Shown: positions 1 to 9,546, numbered from the stretch's first letter. The stretch is 64,000 nucleotides of DNA from an uncultured Oscillospiraceae bacterium (GCA_905197685.1 CAJJZS010000008.1:28860-92859), one strand, 5' to 3'. Numbers and translations are program-made. The notes: a model not told the origin generated them from the letters alone.

Positions 1-123
1 GTCCCTGTGTAAAGTACACTTCTTCTTCAATTCAGAAAAACTCTTTTTCTTTTAAAAAAAGTATGGTATCATATGATTTATAAAAGGATTGTCACACGAA
101 TGATATGAGAAAGGATGCTACTT
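1..123. other. Leader upstream of dnaN
   Basis: AT-rich stretch before dnaN. In the conserved origin order dnaA would lie just upstream, but no dnaA coding sequence is present here. The ribosome site AAAGG lies at about 110-114. No clear DnaA-box cluster or strong sigma-A promoter was recognised. Confidence 0.5.
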
Positions 124-1227
124 ATGAAAATTATTTGCTCAAAAGCATTATTGGTAGAAGCAGTTTCTAATGTTTCTCGCGCTGTCTGCGCAAAATCCCC
201 AATTCCGGCATTGGAAGGAATTTTATTGAAAGCAGAAGAGAATCAATTACAACTGACCGGATATGATCTGGAGCTGGGAATTGTAACAACAATAGAAGCA
301 AAAATAGAACAACCCGGAGAAATTGTGCTTTCTGCAAGATTGTTGTTGGATATTATCCGCAGAATTCCCGGAGAAACGGTTTCTTGCAGTACAGATGATA
401 AATATCTGGCAACGATTCGGGGCGGAGCTTCTGAATTTACCATTCCGGGGCTTTCTGCAGAAGAATATCCGGAACTTCCAAATGTAGAGCAAAAATCTGA
501 TTTTGTAATTCAGCAAGGAACGCTGAAATCAATGATTCTGCAAACATTGTTTGCAATTGCAACTACAGATTCCAAACCGGTTCACACCGGATCTTTATTT
601 GATATTAAAGATTCCTGCGTGACATTGGTATCGGTGGACGGATATCGACTGGCTTTAAGAAGAGAACCGATTGTATCCGATTTAACCACACAGTTTATTG
701 TTCCGGGAAAAACATTGTCTGAAATTGCAAAATTGCTCAAAGAAGAGGAAGAAGCGCATTTGGTAATCTCTCAAAAACATATTGTTTTCCGAATCGGGGG
801 ATATTATGTTGTTTCCCGATTGCTGGAAGGAGAATTTTTGGATTATAATGCGGCAATTCCAAAAACAAGTAAGACGAGCGTAAAGGTGAATACCCGCAGT
901 TTGACAGAATCGGTTGAGAGAACCTCTTTGCTGATTTCCGACCGTTTGAGAAGCCCGATTCGCCTTGCAGTGACCGAAAATAAGGTGCAGCTGAGCTGTT
1001 CGACCACGATGGGAAAAGCGCATGATGAGGTAGAATGTGAGGTTTCCGGTGAAACAGTTCATATGGGATTTAACAATAAATATTTATTGGACGCGTTAAA
1101 GGCTTCCGATTGTGATATGATTAAACTGGAAATTAACGGGGCGCTTTCCCCGATGAGAATGATTCCGTTAGAAGGCGACAGCTTTTTATTCTTAGTGCTG
1201 CCGGTAAGGGTGAAGAACGATGACTAA
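124..1227 (+). CDS. dnaN: DNA polymerase III beta sliding clamp
   Basis: Ring-shaped processivity clamp that tethers DNA polymerase III to DNA. The 367-residue product has the usual family length and the typical opening MKIICSKALLVEAV, followed by a PIPALEGI segment like that of Firmicute DnaN. I start at the second ATG (124), because AAAGG at 110-114 gives normal spacing to it; the ATG at 115 lies on top of the ribosome site. The stop overlaps the next gene by 8 bases, so the two are translationally coupled. The downstream order yaaA-recF-remB-gyrB is that of origin regions in Firmicutes. Confidence 0.97.
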   Translation: MKIICSKALLVEAVSNVSRAVCAKSPIPALEGILLKAEENQLQLTGYDLELGIVTTIEAKIEQPGEIVLSARLLLDIIRRIPGETVSCSTDDKYLATIRGGASEFTIPGLSAEEYPELPNVEQKSDFVIQQGTLKSMILQTLFAIATTDSKPVHTGSLFDIKDSCVTLVSVDGYRLALRREPIVSDLTTQFIVPGKTLSEIAKLLKEEEEAHLVISQKHIVFRIGGYYVVSRLLEGEFLDYNAAIPKTSKTSVKVNTRSLTESVERTSLLISDRLRSPIRLAVTENKVQLSCSTTMGKAHDEVECEVSGETVHMGFNNKYLLDALKASDCDMIKLEINGALSPMRMIPLEGDSFLFLVLPVRVKNDD

Positions 1228-1447
1228 TACAGAAAAAGTAGAAATCAGTACCGAATTTATTAAGTTGGATTCCTTTTTGAAATTTGCAGGTTTAACCGAT
1301 ACCGGAGGACAGGCAAAGGAGCTGGTGTTGGAAGGACAGGTAAAGGTAAACGGCGAAATCTGTACAATGAGAGGGAAGAAAATTCGTCCGGGAGACACGG
1401 TAGAAGCGCTGGGACGCTGTTTTGAAGCGGTAGAATCCGAATTTTAG
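1220..1447 (+). CDS. yaaA: YaaA-type S4-domain RNA-binding protein
   Basis: Small RNA-binding protein of the YaaA/RlbA family, 75 residues, almost entirely one S4 domain. The region LDSFLKFAGLTDTGGQAK followed by a VKVNGE turn and a GDTVE segment is the S4 signature. The family always sits between dnaN and recF in Firmicutes, and in some species it is linked to ribosome assembly. It overlaps dnaN by 8 bases and precedes recF by 12, so it is in the same operon. Its molecular role is not settled from sequence. Confidence 0.93.
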   Translation: MTNTEKVEISTEFIKLDSFLKFAGLTDTGGQAKELVLEGQVKVNGEICTMRGKKIRPGDTVEALGRCFEAVESEF

Positions 1448-1459
1448 GGGGATTATCCC

Positions 1460-2590
1460 ATGAAACTCGAAAGAATCGAACTGACAAACTTTAGAAATAT
1501 TGAATCTATGGAATTAGAAGCGATTCCAGGAGTCAATGTAATCCACGGCGAAAATGCACAGGGTAAAACAAACCTAACTGAGGCAATATGGTTATTTACG
1601 GGAGCCAAAAGTTTTCGCGGAGCAAAAGACCGCGAACTGATTCGATTTGGAACGGACAGCTGCAAAAGTAAAATCTGTTTTTCTTCTGCGCTGCGCAGTC
1701 AAACGGCAGAAATTATTCTTTCTGTAAAAGAAACGGCAGGAACAAAGGCAAAGGAGATTTTTTTAAACGATATTCCTTTAGAAAGCACTTCCGAGTTGGC
1801 AGGTCAGTTTTACTCTGTAGTATTTTCTCCGGCACATCTGTCCCTAGTTCGGGAGGGTCCCGCTTTTCGGCGAAAATTTTTAGATACGGCGATCGGTCAA
1901 ATTCTTCCGCGCTACGAACACTATCTGCGGGAATATCAGAAAATTTTGTTGCAGCGGAATACCCTGTTAAAGGATCTTGCCAGATTTCCGCAACTGATCG
2001 ATACAATGGAAGTGTGGGAAGAACATCTTGCAAAGGCAGCAGCAGCAGTTGTTTTTTGCAGAGCAAGATATGTTGCAAGAATTCTTCCGCAGGCAGCGCA
2101 GGTTTATGAAGGAATTTCTGCGGGAAAAGAACGGTTTACATTGCGATATCTGTGTGGAATGGAGAAAGCGGAAGAGCAGCCGAAAGATGAAATCAGAAAA
2201 TTCTTTTTGAAAGAGTTTCAACGAACCAGAAATGCAGATATAGAGCGAGGAGCGACGCTGTGCGGTCCTCACAGGGACGATTTGGAGCTTTTGGTAAATG
2301 AGATGCCGATGAGGTTATACGGCTCTCAGGGGCAGCAGAGAAGCGGTGTGCTTGCTTTAAAAATGGCAGAGTGCGCTATGGTGGAAGAAGTAACGGGGGA
2401 AACGCCGATTGTTTTACTAGATGATGTTATGAGCGAATTGGATGCCGGACGGCGGGATTATCTGCTGAATCATCTGGAAAACAGACAGGTTTTTGTGACC
2501 TGCTGTGATGATGAGAGCTTCTATGGCTTAAAATCGGGGAAAAGTTTTTTGATTCAGTCGGGAAATTTGGTTGATACCAAACTGTTTTAA
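1460..2590 (+). CDS. recF: RecF recombination mediator ATPase
   Basis: Loads RecA at single-strand gaps with RecO and RecR. The 376-residue protein has an SMC/ABC-type ATPase head. Walker A is GENAQGKTN at residues 30-38, the signature region is YGSQGQQRSGVLALKMAE, and Walker B is PIVLLDDVMSELD near the C-terminus. Length is normal for RecF. The ATG at 1460 follows a purine-rich AGGGGG at about 1446-1451. It is in the dnaN operon. Confidence 0.97.
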   Translation: MKLERIELTNFRNIESMELEAIPGVNVIHGENAQGKTNLTEAIWLFTGAKSFRGAKDRELIRFGTDSCKSKICFSSALRSQTAEIILSVKETAGTKAKEIFLNDIPLESTSELAGQFYSVVFSPAHLSLVREGPAFRRKFLDTAIGQILPRYEHYLREYQKILLQRNTLLKDLARFPQLIDTMEVWEEHLAKAAAAVVFCRARYVARILPQAAQVYEGISAGKERFTLRYLCGMEKAEEQPKDEIRKFFLKEFQRTRNADIERGATLCGPHRDDLELLVNEMPMRLYGSQGQQRSGVLALKMAECAMVEEVTGETPIVLLDDVMSELDAGRRDYLLNHLENRQVFVTCCDDESFYGLKSGKSFLIQSGNLVDTKLF

Positions 2591-2623
2591 TTTTGAAAAA
2601 TAAACGGTGGGGAGAGAAAATCA

Positions 2624-2905
2624 GTGTATTTACATTTAGGGCAGGATATTGTTGTAAGAAGCTGCGATATTATCGGGATTTTTGATATTGAAAACACCTC
2701 TGTTTCTAAAATTACCAAAGAATATTTAAGCGTGCAGGAGAAGGAGCATTGTGTTGTCAATGTTTCTTTAGACCTTCCCAAATCTTTTATTGTATGCGGT
2801 GACTCCAAAAAGGGAAGCAAAGGGAAAATTACGGTTTACATCTCGCAGATTTCCTGCGCGACTCTTAAAAAGCGCAGCGGTTTTATCGACCGTCTAGGAA
2901 TTTGA
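2624..2905 (+). CDS. remB: RemB/DUF370 extracellular-matrix regulator family protein
   Basis: Small DUF370 protein of 93 residues beginning MYLHLGQDIVVRSCDIIGIFD, which matches the RemB (YaaB) family found between recF and gyrB in Bacillus. RemA and RemB regulate matrix genes in Bacillus subtilis; whether this protein does so here is inference. It starts with GTG at 2624, with GGGGAGAG at about 2611-2618 as ribosome site. A strong terminator follows directly, so it ends the dnaN-recF operon. Confidence 0.88.
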   Translation: MYLHLGQDIVVRSCDIIGIFDIENTSVSKITKEYLSVQEKEHCVVNVSLDLPKSFIVCGDSKKGSKGKITVYISQISCATLKKRSGFIDRLGI

Positions 2906-2938
2906 TTTTTTCTGAAAACCGCCCTTCAAAACAGGTTT

Positions 2939-2970
2939 AAAAGCAGCTGTAAAAACAGCTGCTTTTTTCT
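2939..2970 (+). terminator. Rho-independent terminator after remB
   Basis: Stem AAAAGCAGCTGT (2939-2950), loop AAAA, stem ACAGCTGCTTTT (2955-2966), then a T-rich tail. Confidence 0.92.
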
Positions 2971-3062
2971 TTCCTTAAAAATGGGAAAAAACCGCATAAT
3001 AAAAGCATTTGAGCAGCAAAGAAAAATTCCCATTAAAGAAGAAAAGAATCTTTGGAAAAACA

Positions 3063-3092
3063 TTGTACAGAAAGCCGTTTTTGTGTTATAAT
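3063..3092 (+). promoter_or_regulatory. Sigma-A promoter of gyrB
   Basis: The -35 TTGTAC (3063-3068) and -10 TATAAT (3087-3092) have an 18-base spacer. A TG one base upstream of the -10 makes it an extended -10 element. The leader to gyrB is about 120 bases. Confidence 0.75.
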
Positions 3093-3216
3093 AGACAGGT
3101 ATAAAAACCGAAGATTTCGGACCTTTTGATAAAAGCTCCGAAATCCAAAATACGGCAGCTGTTCTTTGAATGTGCGGCTGTGTTTAACGATCAAAAAAAT
3201 GATGGAGGGAATCATT

Positions 3217-5172
3217 TTGGAAAATACACCAGAAAAAAATCCGGAAATGATTGAAAACTACGACGCCAATGACATCCAGGTTCTGGAAGGTTTGGACGCA
3301 GTTCGTAAACGTCCGGGTATGTATATTGGTTCCACCGGTCCGCAGGGATTGCATCATCTGGTATATGAAATTGTGGACAACTCGATTGACGAGGTTTTAG
3401 CGGGTAACTGCACAAAAATTTTGGTTGACCTGCTTCCCGGGGATATTGTCCGCGTAAAAGATAACGGACGAGGAATTCCGGTCGGAATCCAGCCAAAGCT
3501 GGGAATTCCGGCAGTCACCGTTGTCTTTACCGTCCTTCATGCGGGAGGCAAATTCGGCGGCGGCGGTTACAAGGTATCCGGCGGTCTGCACGGCGTGGGT
3601 GCTTCGGTTGTAAATGCGCTGTCCGAATGGTTGGAGGTAGAGGTATGCGACGGACAATACCGCTATTATCAGCGCTTTGAACACGGAAAAGCAGTTTGCG
3701 ACCTGAAAAAGGTAGAGCCCACCACCGAGCGCGGAACACAGGTTGCGTTTAAGGCGGATCCGGAAATCTTTACAGAAACCACCAGCTATGATTATGGGGT
3801 TTTGCTAAAGCGTTTGAGAGAACAGGCATTCTTAAACGGCGGCGTCAATATCACCTTCAGTGATGAGCGAGGAGAAGAACCGGTCAGCGAAGTGCTGCAT
3901 TATGAGGGCGGTATCCGCAGCTTTGTCAGCTATATCCATGAGAAAAAGAAAAATATCTGGGATGTCCTGCACGAAGATGTTATCTACTACTCGGGCGACG
4001 GGGAAAAATCCACCGTTGAGGTGGCGCTGCAATACAATGACAGCTACAACACAAACATTCTGTCCTTTGCAAACAATATTCACACGCCCGATGGAGGAAC
4101 CCATGAGATTGGTTTCCGTACAGCCCTTCTGAAAGCCTTTAACGACTATGCAAAAAAGACAGGGGTATTTAAGAAGGAAACCGATAAATTTACGGTAGAG
4201 GACGTTTTGGAGGGTCTGACGGCGATTATTTCAGTAAAACTGGAAGAAGCGCAGTTTGAGGGACAAACCAAAACAAAACTGGGAAATACCGAAATCCGTT
4301 CCTTGACCTATCGTATTACCTATGATAAGCTCAGTACCTACTTTGAAGAAAATCCGGCAACAGCCAAGCTGATTATAGAAAAAACCCTGATGGCAGCACA
4401 GGCGAGGGAGGCTGCCCGCCTGGCGAGGGATCGAACCAGAGAAAGAAAATCGGCGTTAGAAGGCGTCAGCCTGCCGGGAAAACTGGCGGATTGCTCCGAC
4501 CATGACAATGTTAGAACCGAAATTTACATCGTTGAGGGTGACTCTGCGGGCGGTTCTGCAAAACAGGGAAGGGACAGCTCTTTTCAGGCGATTCTGCCGC
4601 TCTGGGGTAAAATGCTTAATGTAGAGAGGGCGCGCTTGGATAAGGTTTATACCAATGAAAAACTGCTGCCTGTTATTACTGCGCTGGGCTGCGGCGTCGG
4701 CGATGAGATTGATTTGGAAAAGCTGCGTTACGGCAAGATTATTATTATGGCGGATGCCGATGTGGACGGTTCTCATATCAGAACGCTTCTGCTTACCTTT
4801 TTCTTCCGCTTTATGCGTCCGCTGATTGAACAGGGACACATCTATCTTGCACAGCCGCCGCTGTTTAAGGTGTATCGCGGGAAAAAGGTACAGTACGCAT
4901 ACTCCGACGCACAGAGAGACCAGCTGATTGAGGAAATGACCGTGGGCGGAACAAAACCGGAAATTCAGCGTTATAAAGGTCTTGGTGAGATGGACGCCGA
5001 ACAGCTTTGGGAAACCACTATGGATCCGGAACACCGCACCATGATTCAGGTGACAATGGAAGATGCAGAGCGCGCAGATGAAATCTTTACCATTCTGATG
5101 GGCGATAAGGTAGCGCCGAGAAGAGAGTTTATCGAGCAGAATGCAAAATTTGTCAATAATCTCGATATTTAA
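3217..5172 (+). CDS. gyrB: DNA gyrase subunit B
   Basis: ATPase subunit of DNA gyrase, which introduces negative supercoils. From the N-terminus there is a GHKL ATP-binding domain (DNGRGIPV, then GLHGVGASVVNALS) and a transducer domain. The TOPRIM domain has EGDSAGGSAKQGRD and DADVDGSHIRTLL, and the C-terminal tail has QRYKGLGEM. I choose TTG at 3217 because GGAGGG at 3204-3209 is ideally spaced, giving 651 residues; ATGs at 3199 and 3202 overlap that ribosome site. It is the first gene of a unit that continues through two YcxB-like genes to gyrA. Confidence 0.97.
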   Translation: MENTPEKNPEMIENYDANDIQVLEGLDAVRKRPGMYIGSTGPQGLHHLVYEIVDNSIDEVLAGNCTKILVDLLPGDIVRVKDNGRGIPVGIQPKLGIPAVTVVFTVLHAGGKFGGGGYKVSGGLHGVGASVVNALSEWLEVEVCDGQYRYYQRFEHGKAVCDLKKVEPTTERGTQVAFKADPEIFTETTSYDYGVLLKRLREQAFLNGGVNITFSDERGEEPVSEVLHYEGGIRSFVSYIHEKKKNIWDVLHEDVIYYSGDGEKSTVEVALQYNDSYNTNILSFANNIHTPDGGTHEIGFRTALLKAFNDYAKKTGVFKKETDKFTVEDVLEGLTAIISVKLEEAQFEGQTKTKLGNTEIRSLTYRITYDKLSTYFEENPATAKLIIEKTLMAAQAREAARLARDRTRERKSALEGVSLPGKLADCSDHDNVRTEIYIVEGDSAGGSAKQGRDSSFQAILPLWGKMLNVERARLDKVYTNEKLLPVITALGCGVGDEIDLEKLRYGKIIIMADADVDGSHIRTLLLTFFFRFMRPLIEQGHIYLAQPPLFKVYRGKKVQYAYSDAQRDQLIEEMTVGGTKPEIQRYKGLGEMDAEQLWETTMDPEHRTMIQVTMEDAERADEIFTILMGDKVAPRREFIEQNAKFVNNLDI

Positions 5173-5189
5173 AAAGGGAGCATGAATTG

Positions 5190-5774
5190 ATGAAGAACGA
5201 AAAAAGTCAGACAAAGCAGGAAAAACGCTCTCTGGAAGATTTTGAACATCGAATAACCGTTCAGCTCAAAGAAAATCATTACATTGATTATGCGCTTTCC
5301 CACTCAAAAGAACAGATTCAAAAAGGGAAGAAAAGGGCGGTGCTTTGGGCAGTGCTGTTCACCGTTTTGGGACTGATTGCCTTGTACAAAGGCTCGGTTT
5401 CCGGCAGCAAATGGTCCGATATTTATCTGACGATGGGTGTTTTATTCATCGTTTTCCAGATTTTTAACCTGTTTTATAATTTTGTAATGTTTCCGATTGC
5501 GTTGAAGCGCTCGATTTTAAAGGAACTGAAAAAAGACCCCAGCCTTTTGGCACCGATGGAATACGCTTTTGAACCGGATAAGATTGTTTGCTTTTTGGAA
5601 GGCAAGCACCGAAATACCATTCTGACAGAGGATATTTCCGGAGTGGAAGAAACGCAGGATACCATGATTCTTCAGATAAAAAGCGGACGCAGGGTCATTT
5701 TTCCAAAAGAAACGCTGCAAGGAGCGGACCCCGTCATTGTACAGCAGATTGATTCTTTGAGAAAACAGGGATAA
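5190..5774 (+). CDS. YcxB-like membrane protein 1
   Basis: A 194-residue protein with two hydrophobic segments (about residues 47-65 and 75-98) and a C-terminal soluble domain. That domain has the pattern YAFEPDKIVCFLEGKH...TEDISGVEE, which resembles YcxB-like domains of Firmicutes. Function is unknown. ATG 5190 follows GGGAG at 5176-5180. It lies 17 bases after gyrB and 33 before a second protein of the same layout, so the pair probably arose by duplication. Insertion between gyrB and gyrA, which are adjacent in Bacillus, is notable. Confidence 0.75.
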   Translation: MKNEKSQTKQEKRSLEDFEHRITVQLKENHYIDYALSHSKEQIQKGKKRAVLWAVLFTVLGLIALYKGSVSGSKWSDIYLTMGVLFIVFQIFNLFYNFVMFPIALKRSILKELKKDPSLLAPMEYAFEPDKIVCFLEGKHRNTILTEDISGVEETQDTMILQIKSGRRVIFPKETLQGADPVIVQQIDSLRKQG

Positions 5775-5807
5775 GAAACGATTTTATCAAAAAAGAAGGT
5801 TAAGATT

Positions 5808-6401
5808 ATGGAACAGCAGGAGAAGATTGCTCATCAGGAAGAACCGGATTGCGAAAAGATACCGGAAGAATCGACAGAAAATGTTTCCCGTGAAACAATA
5901 AACGGCGTACATTTTTCTTTTGATGCACGATACGACGACATTTTCGACGGTTTGGACGCAACCGATACGGCAGACGGAACCAATAAGAAAACCAGAACCA
6001 TGTACCTGATTATCACCATTTTAATGCTGTTTCAGATTGTATGGTTTGCATACAGCGGCAGCGGATTTGCCCTGATTTTTGCGGTGGTGATGGGAGCGTT
6101 GGCTTTGCTGCTGAAAAAGAGAAGCCAGCGTTTTAATAAAGAAATTGCAAAAGCGTTTGAGGACGAAGGAAAACAGACTGTTATTTTTGAAGAGGATTCG
6201 TTAAAGCTTAATGAAAAGACAGTTCCGTATTCCGAAGTGTCCAAAGTATATGAATTAAAACGCTGTTTTTCAATTATCTATCAGGGCAACCATGTATATA
6301 TCATTCCGAAAAATGTGCTGGATGAAGCGCAGACAGAGGAATTTGTAGCAGCGGTAAAGGAAAAAGCAGAAACTGCTTATCGGAATATGCTGAAAAAGTA
6401 G
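5808..6401 (+). CDS. YcxB-like membrane protein 2
   Basis: A 197-residue relative of the preceding gene. It has a long acidic N-terminal region (about residues 1-60), two membrane segments (about 65-80 and 85-102), and a C-terminal YcxB-like domain with the pattern VIFEEDSLKLNEKTVPYSEVSKVYE. The weak ribosome site AGAAGG is just upstream of ATG 5808. It shares the gyrB-gyrA transcription unit. Function is unknown; co-transcription with gyrase genes implies only steady expression. Confidence 0.75.
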   Translation: MEQQEKIAHQEEPDCEKIPEESTENVSRETINGVHFSFDARYDDIFDGLDATDTADGTNKKTRTMYLIITILMLFQIVWFAYSGSGFALIFAVVMGALALLLKKRSQRFNKEIAKAFEDEGKQTVIFEEDSLKLNEKTVPYSEVSKVYELKRCFSIIYQGNHVYIIPKNVLDEAQTEEFVAAVKEKAETAYRNMLKK

Positions 6402-6434
6402 AATCCGCTTTTTAAACGGAAAGGAATGAATGAG

Positions 6435-8960
6435 ATGAATACATCGGGTGAAAACCTGATTCTGAAGGACATTGAGGCGGAAATGAAGGATGCCTATCTG
6501 GACTACTCGATGTCTGTAATCGCCAGCCGAGCGCTTCCTGATGTTCGCGACGGCTTAAAGCCGGTTCACAGAAGAATTCTGTATACAATGTACGGAAACG
6601 GACTGTATCCTGAAAAAGCGTTTCGTAAATGTGCGGATACTGTCGGTAATGTGCTGGGTCAGTATCATCCGCACGGCGATGCTTCGGTATATGACGCGCT
6701 GGTTCGTATGGCGCAGGATTTTTCTCTGCGTTATCCGTTGGTTCACGGACACGGAAACTTCGGTTCGGTGGACGGCGACCCTCCGGCAGCTTACCGATAT
6801 ACCGAATCCAAGATGAGCAAAATATCAATGAGAATGCTCACCGATATTGATAAGGAAACGGTAGATTTTCAGCCGAACTACGATGACCGTTTACAGGAGC
6901 CTGTTGTGCTGCCGAGCCGTTTTCCGAACCTTTTGGTAAACGGTTCCACCGGTATTGCGGTCGGTATGGCGACCAATATTCCACCCCACAACCTCGGAGA
7001 AGTTATCGACGGCGTATGCTGTTTGATTGACCATCCCGACGCAACCTTAGATGAGCTGATGGAGCATATCAAAGGACCCGATTTCCCGACCGGGGGCATT
7101 ATTATGGGACGTTCGGGGATTCGCGCCGCATATGCGACCGGACGCGGAAAGATTACCCTGCGAGCAAAAACACACATTGAGGAATTTAAAAACGGCAGAG
7201 AGCGAATTATCGTTACCGAAATTCCGTACATGGTCAACAAGGCGCGTTTGATTGAGAAGATTGCGGATTTGGTTAAAGAGAAAAAGATTGATCAAATCAG
7301 CTATATCCGCGATGAATCCAACCGTAAGGGAATGAAGATTGTCATTGAATTAAAGCGAGATGCCAATGCGCAGATTGTTTTAAATCAGCTGTATTCCTAC
7401 ACGCAGCTTCAGGATACAGTGGGTGTTATTATGCTGGCTTTGGTCAACAGAGAGCCAAAAACACTCACGCTGCGTCAGATGCTGGAAGAGTACATTAAGT
7501 TCCAGGAAGAGATTATTACCAGAAGAACCATCTTCGATTTAAGAAAAGCCAAAGAACGCGCCCATATCTTAGAAGGTTTGCTGATTGCGCTGGACGATAT
7601 TGACGAGGTAATTTCCATTATTCGTTCCCATTACACCGTTCAAGAAGGCAAAGCTGCTTTGGCAGAGCGTTTTGGTCTGGACGATATTCAGTCGCAGGCA
7701 ATCGTTCAGATGCAGTTGGGCAGACTGGCAGGATTGGAACGGGAAAAGATTCAGAGCGAAGTGGATGAACTTCATGCAAAGATTGCCGAATATAACGCAA
7801 TTCTTGCCGATGAGCAGAAGATTCGTGAGATTGTCAAAGAAGAGCTTCTGGAAATCAAACAAAAATTCAGTGACCCGAGAAGAACCGAAATTGCATCGGT
7901 AGAGGGTGAAGTGGATATTGAGGATTTGATTCCGGAGGAATCCTGTGTGATTACCCTTACACACTTTGGCTACCTCAAGCGTCAGCCTTTGGACGCTTAT
8001 AAAACACAGCGCAGAGGCGGCAGAGGAATCAGCGGTATGACCAGACGAGACGAAGATTTTGTCAGCGATATATACACCTGTTCCACCCATGATTATCTGA
8101 TGTTCTTTACCAATAAGGGCAAGGTTTACCGCATTAAGGGGTATGAAATTCCGGAAGGTTCCAGGACTTCCCGCGGAACCAATGTTGTCAATATTCTGCC
8201 GTTAGAGCAAGGGGAAAAGATTACCTGTGTGATTAAAACCTCGGATATTGCGGCAGAGGATAAATACTATGTCATGGTAACCAGAAACGGTATTATCAAG
8301 CGTACCGAATATAACGCTTATATCAATGTCCGCAAGAGCGGCTTGATTGCGATTAACCTGGACGAGGGCGATGAGCTTGCCTGGGTTAAGATTACAAACG
8401 GAGATGACGAGATTATTCTGGCAACACAAAACGGCATGAGCATCCGCTTTAAGGAAGAAGACGCGCGTTCTATGGGCAGAACCGCCCGCGGCGTTAAGGC
8501 GATTGCGCTGGAGGGCGACGATAAGGTTGTCGGAATGGTTGTGGCAAATGAGGGCAAGGATGTTCTTACCGTTTCTCAATCCGGTCTGGGACGCAGAACC
8601 GATGTTTCCGAATATCGTCTGCAAAACAGAGGCGGCAAAGGGCTGCGCAACTACTACTGCGACAAGAACGGTCCGGTTGCCGGATTTGATAATGTAGATG
8701 ACCAAAACGATATTATCCTGATTACCGACAGCGGTATTATCATCCGAATTCCGGCAGAGCAGATTTCCAAGCAGTCCCGTTATGCGGGCGGTGTTAAGGT
8801 AATGCGTGTTGATGAACAGACCAACATTATCGGCATCTCCGCAGTAGAGAAGGAAGAGGACACGCAGGAATCCGAAGAAGGCTCGGAAGAGCTTGAGACG
8901 CAGCAGCACGGCGAACAGATTGACGCTCTTTTGCAGCGCGCTCAGGAGCCGCAAGAATAA
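6435..8960 (+). CDS. gyrA: DNA gyrase subunit A
   Basis: DNA-cleaving subunit of gyrase. I place the start at ATG 6435; the ATG at 6426 is only one base from GGAAAGG. With this start the numbering equals that of E. coli: catalytic Tyr122 in RYTE, and the quinolone region HPHGDASVYD with Ala83, Ser84 and Asp87. The C-terminal beta-pinwheel carries the GyrA box QRRGGRG, which distinguishes it from ParC. An acidic Glu-rich tail ends the 841-residue protein. Ala at position 83, where E. coli has Ser, is natural in mycobacteria and there goes with weaker quinolone action. Confidence 0.97.
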   Translation: MNTSGENLILKDIEAEMKDAYLDYSMSVIASRALPDVRDGLKPVHRRILYTMYGNGLYPEKAFRKCADTVGNVLGQYHPHGDASVYDALVRMAQDFSLRYPLVHGHGNFGSVDGDPPAAYRYTESKMSKISMRMLTDIDKETVDFQPNYDDRLQEPVVLPSRFPNLLVNGSTGIAVGMATNIPPHNLGEVIDGVCCLIDHPDATLDELMEHIKGPDFPTGGIIMGRSGIRAAYATGRGKITLRAKTHIEEFKNGRERIIVTEIPYMVNKARLIEKIADLVKEKKIDQISYIRDESNRKGMKIVIELKRDANAQIVLNQLYSYTQLQDTVGVIMLALVNREPKTLTLRQMLEEYIKFQEEIITRRTIFDLRKAKERAHILEGLLIALDDIDEVISIIRSHYTVQEGKAALAERFGLDDIQSQAIVQMQLGRLAGLEREKIQSEVDELHAKIAEYNAILADEQKIREIVKEELLEIKQKFSDPRRTEIASVEGEVDIEDLIPEESCVITLTHFGYLKRQPLDAYKTQRRGGRGISGMTRRDEDFVSDIYTCSTHDYLMFFTNKGKVYRIKGYEIPEGSRTSRGTNVVNILPLEQGEKITCVIKTSDIAAEDKYYVMVTRNGIIKRTEYNAYINVRKSGLIAINLDEGDELAWVKITNGDDEIILATQNGMSIRFKEEDARSMGRTARGVKAIALEGDDKVVGMVVANEGKDVLTVSQSGLGRRTDVSEYRLQNRGGKGLRNYYCDKNGPVAGFDNVDDQNDIILITDSGIIIRIPAEQISKQSRYAGGVKVMRVDEQTNIIGISAVEKEEDTQESEEGSEELETQQHGEQIDALLQRAQEPQE

Positions 8961-9032
8961 AGAAGCGGCAAAACCAATAAAATGTCAACAGTCAAAAACG
9001 GTTATGTTATTCAATGAGAGGAAGGGAAAAAA

Positions 9033-9536
9033 GTGAAAATTTCAATCATTATTTACAGTAAAACCGGAAGAACACAGCAGGCAGCGCAGATTATCGGTCA
9101 TGGAATCGAAAAGGTAGAGGGCTGCGAGTATCACATTATGAATGTCGATGAGCAGGCGGAAAATCCGATTGACAAAGAGTATATCGAGGCTTCGGACGCT
9201 GTTATTTTCGGCAGCCCGACCTATTACGCAAATATCTGTTGGCAGCTGAAAAAGTTTATTGACGAAGGCGGCATCAATATGGCAGGCAAACTGGGCGCAG
9301 TTTTTGCCACCGCAAATGTAATGGGCGGCGGTTCGGAAACGGCGATGCTGACTCTGATCAATCAAATTTTGGTAAAAGGAATGTTGGTTTATTCCGCAGG
9401 GTCTTCTCAGGGACAGCCGTATACTCATATCGGCGTTACCAGTTTAAAAGAGATTCCGATGGAGCAGCAGGAAGCGAAAATTGAAATTTTCGGAACCCGT
9501 ATCGCTCAAAAAGCAAAGGAATTGTTTGACCGATAA
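9033..9536 (+). CDS. Flavodoxin-like NAD(P)H-dependent FMN reductase
   Basis: A 167-residue flavodoxin-fold protein. The FMN phosphate loop is IIYSKTGRTQQAA at residues 6-18, and the second flavin loop is GSPTYYANICWQLKKFID. The later segment GGGSETAM corresponds to the third FMN contact in WrbA-like quinone reductases. It starts at GTG 9033 with AGAGGAAGGG upstream. It probably reduces quinones or free flavin; the substrate is unknown. It is followed by a strong terminator shared with the convergent gene. Confidence 0.8.
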   Translation: MKISIIIYSKTGRTQQAAQIIGHGIEKVEGCEYHIMNVDEQAENPIDKEYIEASDAVIFGSPTYYANICWQLKKFIDEGGINMAGKLGAVFATANVMGGGSETAMLTLINQILVKGMLVYSAGSSQGQPYTHIGVTSLKEIPMEQQEAKIEIFGTRIAQKAKELFDR

Positions 9537-9546
9537 TAAAACAATA

